A stretch of DNA of 64,000 bases, from positions 248,001 through 312,000 of the forward strand of contig JAUIEC010000003.1 in the NCBI GenBank assembly GCA_030428945.1. Reading direction: 5' to 3'. The DNA comes from Phycisphaerae bacterium. Its GTDB lineage: Bacteria; Planctomycetota; Phycisphaerae; UBA1845; Fen-1342. The notes below the pieces were generated by a model. That model saw only the letters and a program-made list of their open reading frames with translations. It searched no databases and was not told the origin of the DNA. How positions within the stretch are numbered: position 1 is the stretch's first letter; the number at the start of each line of letters is the position of its first letter. This document shows, piece after piece, positions 15,857 to 25,322 of the stretch. The translations under genes and the position numbers were made by a program.

Positions 15857-16761
15857 CGCCGAAGGTATCGATCGGGATTCCGGTTTACAACGGCGCGGCG
15901 ACGCTGCCGGGTGCGCTGGACTCGTGGCTGCAGCAGACCTGCGACGACTTCGAGGTGGTGGTCAGCGACAACGCTTCGACGGACGAGACCGAGCAGATCG
16001 CGCGGGACTACCAGGCCCGTGACGGGCGCGTGCAGTACTTCCGCAACGACGAGAACCTGGGTCAGATCGCGAACTTCAACCTGGCGTTCACGCGCTCACG
16101 CGGGAAGTATTTTCGCTGGGCGGGCTGCAACGACTGGTGGGAGCCGAACTACATCGAGCGTTGCGCGGCCACGCTGGACGCGCACCCCGAGGCGATCCTG
16201 GTCACCTGTCAGCACAAGTACCACGCCGACGACGGGAGCGTGATCTACGAGGAATACCACGGTCCGCGGGTCAGTGATCCGCGTCCGCAGCGGCGATTCG
16301 CGCGGATGCTCTGGTTCCTGCACCAGAGCCGTTACATCTTCGATCCGATCTACAGCATGGTGCACAGCGAGGCGCTGCATCGCACGCCGCTGCTGCAGAT
16401 GATGCTCGGGACCGACCTGCTGCTGGCGGCGGAACTGAGCCTGCTGGGTCCGTTCTGTCACGTGCAGGAGTGCCTGGTGCACCAGCACGTCACGCCGGAC
16501 GTCTCGGACGACGAGTTCCTGCAGCGGTTCGATCCGACCCAGACCAGCGCCCGCGGCTGGTTCGAGAAGCTCTGCCGGATGATGTACGCCTCGGTCGGGC
16601 GTTCGAGTCTCAGCGAAGCCCAGAAGATCTTCTGCTACACGAGCATCGCCCGCTACTACGCCCGCGGCAAGACCCACAAGATGATCCGCTGGGGACGCCG
16701 CACGTTCGCGCTCCGCACCCGGCTGCGGCGACTGCTGGGGCACGAGGTTCCGACCTCCTGA
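15853..16761 (+). CDS. Family 2 glycosyltransferase
   Basis: A 302-residue cytoplasmic GT-A fold enzyme. It opens with V-S-I-G-I-P-V-Y-N-G-A and carries V-V-S-D-N-A-S-T-D-E-T for nucleotide-sugar binding. The place of the usual D-x-D is taken by G-C-N-D-W-W, a variant seen in some GT2 members. The start is a GTG whose last bases form the stop of the previous gene (GTGA), so translation is coupled. It transfers one sugar of the polysaccharide repeat; donor and acceptor are unknown. Confidence 0.88.
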   Translation: MTPKVSIGIPVYNGAATLPGALDSWLQQTCDDFEVVVSDNASTDETEQIARDYQARDGRVQYFRNDENLGQIANFNLAFTRSRGKYFRWAGCNDWWEPNYIERCAATLDAHPEAILVTCQHKYHADDGSVIYEEYHGPRVSDPRPQRRFARMLWFLHQSRYIFDPIYSMVHSEALHRTPLLQMMLGTDLLLAAELSLLGPFCHVQECLVHQHVTPDVSDDEFLQRFDPTQTSARGWFEKLCRMMYASVGRSSLSEAQKIFCYTSIARYYARGKTHKMIRWGRRTFALRTRLRRLLGHEVPTS

Positions 16762-16781
16762 ACGGGCAACCGGAGTCACGC

Positions 16782-18185
16782 GTGGCCAACGCACCCTCGG
16801 CCAGCACGCCGGCGTCCGCGCCGGGTTCCCTCCGCAGCCGGACGATCCGCGCGTCCCTCTGGACGCTGGTCGAGATCGGCGGCAGTCGCGTGCTGCGGCT
16901 GGCGGGCAACCTGGTCCTGACCCGGCTGCTGTTCCCGGAAGTCTTCGGGCTGATGACGCTCGTGCAGGCCTTCGCGGTCGGCCTGCAGATGATCTCCGAT
17001 GTCGGGCTCGGACCGAGCGTGATCCAGAACCCGCGCGGCACCGAGCCCCGCTTCCTGAACACCGTCTGGTCGCTGCAGATCCTCCGCGGCCTGATCATCT
17101 GGGTCGCCCTGGCCGCGCTGGCCTATCCGCTGGCGCAGTACTACGAGCAGCCCGAACTCCAGTGGCTGCTGCCGGTCGTCGGCATCTCGGCCGTCCTGGC
17201 CGGCTTCAACTCGACCAGCCGGTACACGCTCAACCGCAAGCTGCATCTCGGCCGGCTGACGTTCTTCGACCTGGTCGCCCAGGCGGTCGCCCTGGTCGTC
17301 ATGATCGCCTGGGCCCTGCTGATCTCGCGGACGGTCTGGGCGCTGGTGGCCGGCAACGTCGCGAACGCGCTGGTGCGGATGGTGCTCAGCTACCGGCTGG
17401 TGCCGGGGGCCCGCAACCGCTGGTGCTGGGATCGGGCGGCCGTCGTCGAGATCATCCGGTTCGGCAAGTGGATCCTGCTGGCCAGCGCGGTCGGCGTGCT
17501 GGCGATGCAGGTCGACAAGATCCTGCTGGGCAAGGCCTTCAGCGAGGCGCTGCTGGGCTTCTACGGGATCGCGTTCCTGCTGGCGAGCATGCCCGACAAT
17601 CTCGTTTCAATGCTCGGGTACCGGGTGATCTTCCCGGCTGCCAGCGAGTGTGCCGACCGTCCGCGGGAGGAACTGCGGGCGATCATCATCCGTAACCGGG
17701 GTCCGTTCCTGCTGGCGCTGGCGGTGCCGATGGCGCTGCTGGCGGTCTGCAGCGACGTGCTGGTGAACCTCCTGTACGACCCGCGTTACGCGTCGGTCGG
17801 CTGGATGCTGTCGCTGCTGGCGATCGGGCTCTGGCCGCGGGTGCTGACGAACACGATGGGCGTGGCGCTGCTGGCGATCGGCCAGTCGAAGTACATCGCC
17901 CTGGCGAGCGGGCTGCGGTTCCTGTTCCTGCTGGTCGGGATCCTGCTGGCGGCGAGCCACTACGGGCCGTTCGAGGTGGTCGTGGTGATCGCGACCGCCA
18001 GCCTGATTGACTACCTGGCGGAACTGATCGGACAGGCCCGGCACGGACTGCTGGCGCTGCGGCAGGACCTGCTGACGACGATCGCCTGGCTGGCGGTGCT
18101 GCTGGGCCTGCTCTGGATTCGCGTGCAGCTTGGCTTCGGGCTGCCGTTCCTCCCGCCTGCGACGGAAGTGCTGGCATGCCGGTAG
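16782..18185 (+). CDS. Wzx-like polysaccharide flippase
   Basis: A 467-residue inner-membrane protein of the MOP/polysaccharide-transport superfamily with about 12 hydrophobic helices. The N-terminal amphipathic segment R-A-S-L-W-T-L-V-E-I-G-G-S-R-V and the loop L-T-R-L-L-F-P-E-V-F-G-L are typical. It would flip the lipid-linked repeat unit to the periplasmic side. The chosen GTG (16782) has GGAG 6 bp upstream. A longer frame reading back to 16470 overlaps the glycosyltransferase gene and is a shadow. It overlaps the next gene by 10 bp. Confidence 0.9.
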   Translation: MANAPSASTPASAPGSLRSRTIRASLWTLVEIGGSRVLRLAGNLVLTRLLFPEVFGLMTLVQAFAVGLQMISDVGLGPSVIQNPRGTEPRFLNTVWSLQILRGLIIWVALAALAYPLAQYYEQPELQWLLPVVGISAVLAGFNSTSRYTLNRKLHLGRLTFFDLVAQAVALVVMIAWALLISRTVWALVAGNVANALVRMVLSYRLVPGARNRWCWDRAAVVEIIRFGKWILLASAVGVLAMQVDKILLGKAFSEALLGFYGIAFLLASMPDNLVSMLGYRVIFPAASECADRPREELRAIIIRNRGPFLLALAVPMALLAVCSDVLVNLLYDPRYASVGWMLSLLAIGLWPRVLTNTMGVALLAIGQSKYIALASGLRFLFLLVGILLAASHYGPFEVVVVIATASLIDYLAELIGQARHGLLALRQDLLTTIAWLAVLLGLLWIRVQLGFGLPFLPPATEVLACR

Positions 18186-19255
18186 ACGTGCTGACTTCGC
18201 TGGAAGCGTTCGACGCGACCCGGGCCGCGCTGGATGAGGTCTACGCGGCCGATTGCGAGGCCAACCTGTTCTGCGCCCCGTGGTGGCTGCGGGCCTGGCT
18301 CGAGATCACGCCGCTGGAGTGGGCCGTGCTGGTCTATCGACCGGAGACGGCGGCGGCGCCGGTCGCGTACCTGCCGATCGGGCTGCGCTCGGTCGCGGCC
18401 CGGGGCGTGGCGCTGCGTCGCGAACTGCTGCTGGGGGCCAAGCCGTACGGTGCGCTCAGCAGCTTTGCATGCCGGCCGGAGCATTCGGAGCAGGCGCTGC
18501 CGGTGCTGGGTCGCGCGCTGCACGCGGACTTCGAGTGGGACGTGCTGCGGATCGACGAGTTGCTGGATCCGCGTCTGCCGCTGCTGTTGCGCGATCTGCC
18601 GGGCGACCTGCAGCACGAACGGGACGAACCGCTGGTCTGCCCGGTGCTGGATCTGGGGGCCGACTGGGACAGCCACCTGGCGACCGCGATGAGCAAGAAG
18701 GGGCGGTTCAACCTGCGGCGCTCGCTGCGGCAGTTGGCCGAGCTTCCGGGTTACCGGGTCAGCGCGGCGACGCCGGAGACGTTCGAGTCGCACCTGGCGG
18801 ATCTGCTGACGTTGTGGGCGCACCGCTGGGGTCCGATGCCGCCGAACGAAGTCGCGTACACCCGGCACATGTACGGGGCGTCGTTGCGGCGGGAGGCCTT
18901 CTGGCTGCGGGTCGTGCATGCCGAGGAGCGTCCGATCGCGGCGCTGGCGGCGTTCGACGATGATGTCCGCGGCAGCGTGCTGTACTACACGTCGGGTTTT
19001 CATCCGGACTATGCCCGCCTGTCGCCGGGCAGCGCGATCGTCGGGCTGGCGATCCGGGATGCGATCGCGGCCGGTCGGCGCAGTTTCGACTTCCTGGTCG
19101 GCGGTCACGACTACAAGCTGTCGTTTTTCGGGGCGCGGGCGCGGAGCGCGGCGCGGGCGCGCGTCCTGCGGCGGAGTCTGCGCGGGACGGTCGGGGCGGC
19201 CCTGCTGCGGGCCCGCGACCTGGTTCGCAGAGTGCGAGGAGCATCACCATCATGA
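18176..19255 (+). CDS. CelD/FemAB-like N-acyltransferase (first copy)
   Basis: A 359-residue GNAT-superfamily protein of the CelD/BcsL (Acetyltransf_6) type. The N-terminal half carries C-A-P-W-W-L-R-A-W-L, and the acyltransferase half runs from about residue 160 (M-S-K-K-G-R-F-N-L-R-R). It ends with F-D-F-L-V-G-G-H-D-Y-K-L-S-F-F-G, the usual closing motif of this group. Such enzymes acylate amino sugars or related groups in extracellular polymers. A second, divergent member lies at 24249-25322. Together with the PIG-L deacetylase and the formyltransferase-like protein this points to N-acyl editing of amino sugars. The acyl donor is unknown. Confidence 0.85.
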   Translation: MPVDVLTSLEAFDATRAALDEVYAADCEANLFCAPWWLRAWLEITPLEWAVLVYRPETAAAPVAYLPIGLRSVAARGVALRRELLLGAKPYGALSSFACRPEHSEQALPVLGRALHADFEWDVLRIDELLDPRLPLLLRDLPGDLQHERDEPLVCPVLDLGADWDSHLATAMSKKGRFNLRRSLRQLAELPGYRVSAATPETFESHLADLLTLWAHRWGPMPPNEVAYTRHMYGASLRREAFWLRVVHAEERPIAALAAFDDDVRGSVLYYTSGFHPDYARLSPGSAIVGLAIRDAIAAGRRSFDFLVGGHDYKLSFFGARARSAARARVLRRSLRGTVGAALLRARDLVRRVRGASPS

Positions 19256-20148
19256 GTACACCGGAACCACCCAGCAGCGGAATGGCCCGCGTCGCACGCG
19301 CGGTGCTGCCCGAACCCTGGCTGCAGCGCCTGCGCAGATGGCGGGCGCAACGTCGAGACGAGGCGGCGGGTCGGGACCTGCAGCGCCTGCATCAGCGCCT
19401 GGCGGCGATTCCCCCGGGCGCCGACGAAGTATTCGCGTTCCCCGAGTGTCGCGTCCTGGTCAATCACGGCGATGTCTGCTTCTTCCTGTACCAGGACCTG
19501 TTCGTGCACCGGATCTACCACTTCGAGGCGGACCGGCCGAACCCGCGGATCATCGACGCGGGCAGCAACAACGGCATGTCGATCCTGTACTTCAAGCACG
19601 TCTACCCCGACGCCCGGGTGATCGGCTTCGAGCCGGACCCGCACCTGTACCGCTACCTGCAGGAGAACCTGAAGCTCAACAACCTGAGCGGGGTCGAACT
19701 GCACCAGGCCGGGCTCTCGGGAACCGAAGGGCAGCTTGAATTCCACTCCGACGGCCTGATTGGCAGCAGCCTGCTGGACCGGGGGGACCGCTCGGACGAG
19801 AACTGGACGACGACCCGGGTGCCGGTCATCCGGATGCGCGAGTTCCTCAGCGAACCGGTCGACTTCATGAAGATGAACATCGAGGGGGCCGAGTGGGACG
19901 TGCTGCACGACTGCGCGGACCTGCTGCCGAACATCAACGAGATGGTGATCGAGTACCACCACCTGCCCGAAATCCCGCGCACGCTGCACCGCATCCTGAC
20001 CGTGCTGCACGAGAAAGGCTTCGAATACGCGGTCAGCGACTACGGCCTGCCGTGCTGCGACAGTCCCCGCCCGCCGCTGCGGCTCGAGCCCGACACGCGG
20101 TACTTCCGCCACATCTACGCGCGGCGGATGCCCGGGGAAAGCAAGTAA
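19252..20148 (+). CDS. FkbM-family methyltransferase
   Basis: A 298-residue SAM-dependent methyltransferase. SAM motif I is I-I-D-A-G-S-N-N-G (from about residue 101), followed by the acidic strand G-F-E-P-D-P. The FkbM hallmark M-N-I-E-G-A-E-W-D-V sits near residue 207-216. In glycan clusters FkbM enzymes usually O-methylate a sugar. The ATG overlaps the stop of the acyltransferase gene (ATGA). The stop codon lies in an 8-bp tandem repeat (20141-20172). The N-terminal 60 residues are basic and could hold the protein near the membrane. Confidence 0.9.
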   Translation: MSTPEPPSSGMARVARAVLPEPWLQRLRRWRAQRRDEAAGRDLQRLHQRLAAIPPGADEVFAFPECRVLVNHGDVCFFLYQDLFVHRIYHFEADRPNPRIIDAGSNNGMSILYFKHVYPDARVIGFEPDPHLYRYLQENLKLNNLSGVELHQAGLSGTEGQLEFHSDGLIGSSLLDRGDRSDENWTTTRVPVIRMREFLSEPVDFMKMNIEGAEWDVLHDCADLLPNINEMVIEYHHLPEIPRTLHRILTVLHEKGFEYAVSDYGLPCCDSPRPPLRLEPDTRYFRHIYARRMPGESK

Positions 20149-20172
20149 GCAAGTAAGCAAGTAAGCAGGTAC
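20141..20172. repeat. 8-bp tandem repeats over a stop codon (gcaagtaa)
   Basis: Three exact gcaagtaa units and a fourth altered one (gcaggtac). The TAA stop of the methyltransferase gene is inside the first unit, so changes in copy number would alter only the untranslated spacer before the next gene. Confidence 0.88.
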
Positions 20173-20209
20173 GTGCGCGGGCTGCGGCGCGCGAGAGTCG
20201 AAACACTTC

Positions 20210-21469
20210 ATGTCTCCCACCGAAATCGAGTCCGACGCGAATCCGGCCACCGGGCCCGCGGTGTCGTCGCCGGCGGGCGTCGTGCGGGTTCTGCACCTGC
20301 TGCCGGACCTGGAGCGCGGCGGCGGTCAGCAGGTTCTGCTGCGCAGCCTGCGGTACCTCGACGCGCAGCGCTTTCGGCATCACGTCGTCTACTTCGGTCC
20401 GCCTGAGGAACTGCGCGCGCCGTTCGCGGCGGCCGCGGAACTAACCCGCATCTCGTCGCGCGGGCTGGCCAGCGTCGCCGAGGTCCGCCGCCTGGTACGG
20501 GACCGCGGCATCGACCTGCTGCACGTCAACGGAACACCGGTCGACAAGCTGCACGGCACGCTGGCGGCCTGGGCCGAGCGGCGCCCGCTGCTCTGGACCC
20601 TGCACGGCATGTGTCCCGACCCCGGCTACTGGCGGCACGCGGTTCGCCGGCCGCATCCGCGGCGGGTCTGGCGAACGCTGCGACGGGGCGGGCGTGAGGC
20701 GCTCGAACGCTTCCTGGACCGCCGCGCGGTGGGCCGCGTGCTGGCCGTCTCGGACACGGTGCTGGCGTCGTGGCAGCCGTACCTGGACGCGGTCGGGATT
20801 CCGCCGGAGCGGATCTGCGTCAGCTACAACGGCGTGCCGCTGGAAGAGTACGACACGCCGGCGAACCGGGCCGCGGCCGGCCGACTGCGGGGCGAACTCG
20901 ACCTGGGCGACGCCTGGCCGATCCTGCTGATGATCGGTCGCCTGAACGAGGGCAAGGGACAGCATCATCTCGTGCACATGCTGGCCGAAGTGCGGCGGCG
21001 GTTCCCGCGCGTGAAACTGCTGCTGGCCGGGGACGGAACGCCCGAGCATCGCGACTGGTTCCGGGCGGCATTGGCGGAGGCGGGCACGGGCGCGCACGTC
21101 CGCTGGCTGGGTGATCGCAACGACGTGCCGGACCTGCTGAGCCTGTGCGACCTGTACGTCTTCGCGTCGGCGACCGAGGGGTTTCCGCTGTCGGTCCTCG
21201 AAGCCCTCGCGGCCGGCCGACCGGTGGCGGCGTATCACCTGCCGGCCCTGGAGCGGATCGTGCGCGCGGGCGAGAACGGCATGCTGGTGCCGCCGCGGCG
21301 CGAAGCGCTGGCCGCGGCGATCTGCGCATTGTGCGCGGACCGCGAACGGCTGCAGGCGCAGGGGCGTCGCGGCCGGGAGATCGTCAGCGATGGCTACAGC
21401 ATGCAGGCCGCGGCGGGGCGCCTGGCCGCGGCGTACGAGGCGCTGATCGCGGAGCGGGACGGTGCTTGA
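20210..21469 (+). CDS. Family 4 glycosyltransferase
   Basis: A 419-residue GT-B fold retaining glycosyltransferase of the GT4 type. The acceptor domain has V-L-H-L-L-P-D-L-E-R-G-G-G-Q-Q. The donor domain has L-L-M-I-G-R-L-N-E-G-K-G, followed by the E-x7-E signature in E-G-F-P-L-S-V-L-E-A-L-A. It starts 61 bp after the methyltransferase with no clear ribosome site, the loosest junction in the operon, and overlaps the next gene by 8 bp. The first 25 residues are low-complexity; a GTG at about residue 24 is a possible alternative start. Sugar specificity is unknown. Confidence 0.9.
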   Translation: MSPTEIESDANPATGPAVSSPAGVVRVLHLLPDLERGGGQQVLLRSLRYLDAQRFRHHVVYFGPPEELRAPFAAAAELTRISSRGLASVAEVRRLVRDRGIDLLHVNGTPVDKLHGTLAAWAERRPLLWTLHGMCPDPGYWRHAVRRPHPRRVWRTLRRGGREALERFLDRRAVGRVLAVSDTVLASWQPYLDAVGIPPERICVSYNGVPLEEYDTPANRAAAGRLRGELDLGDAWPILLMIGRLNEGKGQHHLVHMLAEVRRRFPRVKLLLAGDGTPEHRDWFRAALAEAGTGAHVRWLGDRNDVPDLLSLCDLYVFASATEGFPLSVLEALAAGRPVAAYHLPALERIVRAGENGMLVPPRREALAAAICALCADRERLQAQGRRGREIVSDGYSMQAAAGRLAAAYEALIAERDGA

Positions 21470-22352
21470 CTCGGTCGACGTGGCGAGCATCCGGCAGCGT
21501 CCGGGCGGGTTGCGTGGCGCCCTGCGGCATCGGCTGCTGCAGCGGGCGTTCGATCGGGCCGGCGACTTGGACGACGCGCTGCTGGAGCGTCCGACGGTCG
21601 TGCTGGCACCGCACTTCGACGATGAGACGCTGGGCTGCGGCGGAACGCTGCTGCGTGGCAAGCGGCTGGGGGCCGAGCGGCACATCATCTTCATGACCGA
21701 CGGCAGTGTCTCGCACCGGGACTGGACCGACGCCGAGGCGCTCGCCCGCGATCGACGGGCCGAGGGATACGCCGCGGCGGCCGCGCTCGGGATCGCTGCG
21801 GAGCAGGTGACGTGCCTGGACTATCCCGAGACGGCGTTGTTCACGCACCTGGCCGACGCGGTGGTGCGCGTGCAGGCGGTCCTGCGGCAGGTGCGGCCGG
21901 GGCTGGTGCTGCTGCCGTACCGGCACGAGCCGCCGGCCGATCACCGGGCGACCTACGAGGTCGGGATCCGGGCGTTGCAGACGCTGGCGCCGCCGTTCGA
22001 CGTACTCGAATATCCGATCTGGGTGTGGGACACGTGGCCGTTCACGACGTTTCCATGGCGTCCGTTGCGGCGTCTGCACCGGCGTGTGCAGGAGAACTGG
22101 CGACTGGTTCGCTGGACGTTGCGCGACCTGGGCACGCGGGTGGACATTCGCGCGGTCCGCAGCGAGAAGCTGGCGGCGTTGCAGCAGCATCGCACGCAGA
22201 TGGTCCGTCCGCCGCAGCACGCCGACTGGCCGGTGCTGGCGGATGTCAAGAACGGAGATTTTCTCGACCTGTTCTTCGCGCCGTACGAGTTGTTTCATCG
22301 GACGACCGTGCGCAGTCCGCGCCCGCTGACGAATCCACCGGAGGAGGCGTGA
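21462..22352 (+). CDS. PIG-L (LmbE) family N-deacetylase
   Basis: A 296-residue zinc-dependent deacetylase. The metal site P50-H-F-D-D-E55 is intact, and a second site H is seen in P-P-A-D-H-R-A. Family members remove N-acetyl from GlcNAc-type groups on glycolipids or small glycans. It starts at a GTG inside the end of the glycosyltransferase gene and ends as the next gene begins. In this operon it would expose an amine that the acyltransferase- and formyltransferase-like proteins could re-acylate. That linkage is an inference. Confidence 0.9.
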   Translation: MLDSVDVASIRQRPGGLRGALRHRLLQRAFDRAGDLDDALLERPTVVLAPHFDDETLGCGGTLLRGKRLGAERHIIFMTDGSVSHRDWTDAEALARDRRAEGYAAAAALGIAAEQVTCLDYPETALFTHLADAVVRVQAVLRQVRPGLVLLPYRHEPPADHRATYEVGIRALQTLAPPFDVLEYPIWVWDTWPFTTFPWRPLRRLHRRVQENWRLVRWTLRDLGTRVDIRAVRSEKLAALQQHRTQMVRPPQHADWPVLADVKNGDFLDLFFAPYELFHRTTVRSPRPLTNPPEEA

Positions 22353-23356
22353 TGCGCGCGGCGCTCCGCTCCGGACTGGAGGGGCTGCTGCACTACAGCG
22401 GTGCGGCCGGGCTGTATGCGCGGCTGCGATCCCTGGCGGGCGCGACGATCCTGATGTACCACAGCGTGGCCCGCCCGGCCGAGGCCGCCTGGATCGATCC
22501 GCCGAACCGGATGGCGCCCGAGCGGTTCGAAGCGCACCTGCGGTACCTGCGCCGGCATCGCCGGGTACTCTCGCTCGGGGAGGTGGTCGAGCGCCTGCGG
22601 AACGGGCAGTGCTGTCCGCGCGGCAGCGTGGTGCTGACCTTCGACGACGGCTATCGCGACAACCTGCACGTCGCGGCGGAACTGCTGGCCCGCTACGACC
22701 TGCCGGCCACGCTGTACCTGCCGACCGCCTACATCGATCGCGGCGAGAACCACTGGGCCGACATGGTGCATGCCGCGCTCCGCAACGTGCGACCCGGGAA
22801 CGTGACGATCGCGGGCACGACCTTTGACCTGCCGCGCGAAACGGAGGCGCTGCGCTCGTGGCTGCATGCCGACCTGCTGCCGGCCACCGCCGAGGCCCGC
22901 CGCCAGCGGTTGATCGAACTGGTGGCCGCGCTGCAGCCGGAGGCGCCGCCGCGGCTGACCATGAACTGGGACGAGGTGCGTGAACTGGTGGGTGCGTTTC
23001 CGCGGTTCGAGATCGGCGCGCACACCGTCGAGCACATCGACCTGCGGACGCACGATGGGGCGGCCGCGACCTTCGAACTGGAGCACGCCCGCCGGCGGAT
23101 CGCCGAGGAACTCGGGACAGCGCCGCGGCACATGTCCTATCCGTACGGGCGGGCGTCGGCGGACTCGATCGATCGCGTTCGGCGAGCGGGCTATGAGAGT
23201 GCCCTGATCTCGTCGGACCTGCCGCTGGTGCAGCCGGGGGTCGACTGTTTCGTGCTGCCGCGGATCGCCGCGCCCGAGGCGGTCAGCCGCCTGGCGCTGT
23301 GGACCGGCGGCGGGCATCCGTACCTGCAGCGGGCGCTGCTGGGGCGCAGCGGATGA
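22352..23356 (+). CDS. NodB-type polysaccharide deacetylase
   Basis: A 334-residue carbohydrate esterase family 4 protein. It has I-L-M-Y-H-S-V-A, the catalytic and metal residues D98 and D99 in T-F-D-D-G-Y, the metal histidines H224 and H228 in H-T-V-E-H, and S-Y-P-Y-G-R downstream. No signal peptide is seen, only a short hydrophobic N-terminus, so it may act at the cytoplasmic face on a lipid-linked intermediate. It shares bases with both neighbours (TGATG at the start, ATGATG at the end), so translation is coupled. Two unrelated deacetylases side by side are unusual. Confidence 0.9.
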   Translation: MRAALRSGLEGLLHYSGAAGLYARLRSLAGATILMYHSVARPAEAAWIDPPNRMAPERFEAHLRYLRRHRRVLSLGEVVERLRNGQCCPRGSVVLTFDDGYRDNLHVAAELLARYDLPATLYLPTAYIDRGENHWADMVHAALRNVRPGNVTIAGTTFDLPRETEALRSWLHADLLPATAEARRQRLIELVAALQPEAPPRLTMNWDEVRELVGAFPRFEIGAHTVEHIDLRTHDGAAATFELEHARRRIAEELGTAPRHMSYPYGRASADSIDRVRRAGYESALISSDLPLVQPGVDCFVLPRIAAPEAVSRLALWTGGGHPYLQRALLGRSG

Positions 23357-24252
23357 TGCGTGTCACCGCCATCAGCGTGGCCTACAAGGCCCGGGCGATC
23401 ATCGGCGATGCGCTCCGCTCGCTGCAGCCCGCCCACGAGGCCGGCCTGCTGGACTGCATCATCGTCGACAACGACAGCGGCGACGGAACGCCCGCGTACG
23501 TGCGCGAAGCGCACCCGTGGGCAACGGTGATCGAGAGCGGCGGCAACATCGGCTTCGGACGCGGCTGTAACCTCGGACTGGCCGCGGCCGAGACCGAGTT
23601 CGTCCTGTTCCTGAATCCGGATGCGGAACTGGATCTCGCCGGTCTGCGGACGCTGGTCGCGTTCCTCGACGCGCATCCCGAAGCCGGACTGATCGGTCCG
23701 GCCATCCGCGATCCCGACGGCGGACTGCAGGTGACCGACCGGTTGCCGAGTCCGGGGCGCGTGCTGCGCGGGGCGGCCGGCCGGGGCGGCGCCTGGCCGA
23801 TCGAACCCGGGCAGCCACCGTTCCGGACCGAGTGGCTGTGTGGCGCGGCTTTGCTGGGACGCACGGCGCTGCTGCGTGAACTGGGCGGCTTCGACCCGCG
23901 CTTCTTCCTCTACTTCGAAGAGACCGACCTGTGCCGGCGGATCCTGGCCAGCGGGTCGCAGATCTGGGCGGTGCCCGAGGCCGTGGCCCGTCATCGCGAC
24001 GGCGAGATCGCCCGCGCGACCCGCCGCGACATGTACCACGGCTGCATCGCCCAGCACTACTTCGAGAGCCGCTTCTATTACCTGGTGAAACACTACGGCT
24101 GGCCGGCGGCCGTGCTGACCGAGACCGCGGACGCAGTCACGATGGGGGCCCGGGCGCTCGTCCGCCTCCTGCGCGGCCGGCCGGTCGACGACTTCCGCGT
24201 GCGGATGCGGTCGCCGTTCTATCGTCTGCCGGCGCCGATCGAGAAGGCATGA
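23353..24252 (+). CDS. Family 2 glycosyltransferase (rhamnosyltransferase-like)
   Basis: A 299-residue GT2 enzyme resembling WbbL-type rhamnosyltransferases. It shows V-D-N-D-S-G-D-G-T, then N-I-G-F-G-R-G-C-N-L-G-L and the metal-binding L-N-P-D-A-E. A second conserved segment reads F-F-L-Y-F-E-E-T-D-L-C-R-R. The first of two consecutive ATG codons (23353) overlaps the previous stop; the second (23356) is possible. The C-terminal segment Y-Y-L-V-K-H-Y-G-W-P is family-typical. Rhamnose or another deoxyhexose is the likely donor but is not proven. Confidence 0.9.
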   Translation: MMRVTAISVAYKARAIIGDALRSLQPAHEAGLLDCIIVDNDSGDGTPAYVREAHPWATVIESGGNIGFGRGCNLGLAAAETEFVLFLNPDAELDLAGLRTLVAFLDAHPEAGLIGPAIRDPDGGLQVTDRLPSPGRVLRGAAGRGGAWPIEPGQPPFRTEWLCGAALLGRTALLRELGGFDPRFFLYFEETDLCRRILASGSQIWAVPEAVARHRDGEIARATRRDMYHGCIAQHYFESRFYYLVKHYGWPAAVLTETADAVTMGARALVRLLRGRPVDDFRVRMRSPFYRLPAPIEKA

Positions 24253-25322
24253 ACATCACGGTTCGACAGGCTGGTGAACTGACCGCGGCGGAACGGGCCG
24301 CGTGGTGCGATCTGCAGCGGACCGAGCCGAGCCTGCGCAGTCCGTACTTTCGACCCGAGTACGTCGAAGCGGCGGCCGCGGTCCGTGCCGATGTCCGCGT
24401 GGCCGTGCTGTCGCGCGATGGCGCGCCGCGGGGTTTCTTCCCGTACCAGCAGGGTCGCTTCGGTCTGGCCCGGCCGGTGGGCGGACCGCTGAGCGACTAC
24501 CAGGGTCTGATCGCGCCGGCCGACCTGGCGGTCGATGCCCGGGCGCTGCTGCGCGGGGCGGGGCTGGCGGCCTGGGACTTCGACCACCTGCTGGCGGGGC
24601 AGGCCGCGTTCTCGACCTGGCACACCGAGACGGCCGAGTCGCCGGTGATCGAGATTCCCGAGACGCTGGATGCCTGGCGGGCGGCCTGCAAGCGGTCCGG
24701 TTCGAAGATCGCCGAACAGACGATGCGTCGCTGGCGCAAGGCGGAGCGTGAACTGGGCGAGATCCGCTTCGTCGAGCACGCGCCGGACCGCGCGCTGTTC
24801 GACCAGGTCTGTGCGTGGAAGTCGGCCCAGTACCAGCGGACCGGCCTGGTCGACGTGCTGTCATTCCCGTGGACGCGCGACCTGCTCTGGCGGATCCTGC
24901 AGGTGGATCGGCCCGAATTCGCCGGAACGCTCTCGGCGCTGTACTGCGGCGATCGACTGGTGGCGGGACACATCGGCATGCGCTCGGCCACCGTCTGGCA
25001 CTGGTGGTTTCCGTCCTACGATGTCGAACTTGGCGGCCACTCGCCCGGCACGCTGCTGCTGCTCGAGATGATCCGCGCGGCCGGTGCCCGCGGACTGCGC
25101 GAGATCGACCTCGGGAAGGGGGCCGCGACGTACAAGGATCGCTTCAAGACCGGTGCCGTCACGATCGCGGAAGGGACCGTCGCCGTGCCGTCGCTGATCA
25201 ACACCGTCCGCCGCGGCCTGCTGCGTTCGTGGGAGGGGCTGCGAAGCCTGCCGCTGCCCGGTTTCCTGCGGGCGCCCGGCCGACTGGTCCGGCGCCTGGC
25301 GCGGCGGGGAGCGTTCCGTTGA
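24249..25322 (+). CDS. CelD/FemAB-like N-acyltransferase (second copy)
   Basis: A 357-residue member of the same GNAT-type group as the gene at 18176, but divergent. It has S-P-Y-F-R-P-E-Y near residue 34, K-R-S-G-S-K-I-A-E-Q near 155 and the closing motif I-D-L-G-K-G-A-A-T-Y-K-D-R-F-K. Proteins of this kind are common in exopolysaccharide loci, including those coupled to PEP-CTERM sorting. The ATG overlaps the previous stop (ATGA). Two copies suggest two acylated positions or sugars. Substrate unknown. Confidence 0.85.
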   Translation: MNITVRQAGELTAAERAAWCDLQRTEPSLRSPYFRPEYVEAAAAVRADVRVAVLSRDGAPRGFFPYQQGRFGLARPVGGPLSDYQGLIAPADLAVDARALLRGAGLAAWDFDHLLAGQAAFSTWHTETAESPVIEIPETLDAWRAACKRSGSKIAEQTMRRWRKAERELGEIRFVEHAPDRALFDQVCAWKSAQYQRTGLVDVLSFPWTRDLLWRILQVDRPEFAGTLSALYCGDRLVAGHIGMRSATVWHWWFPSYDVELGGHSPGTLLLLEMIRAAGARGLREIDLGKGAATYKDRFKTGAVTIAEGTVAVPSLINTVRRGLLRSWEGLRSLPLPGFLRAPGRLVRRLARRGAFR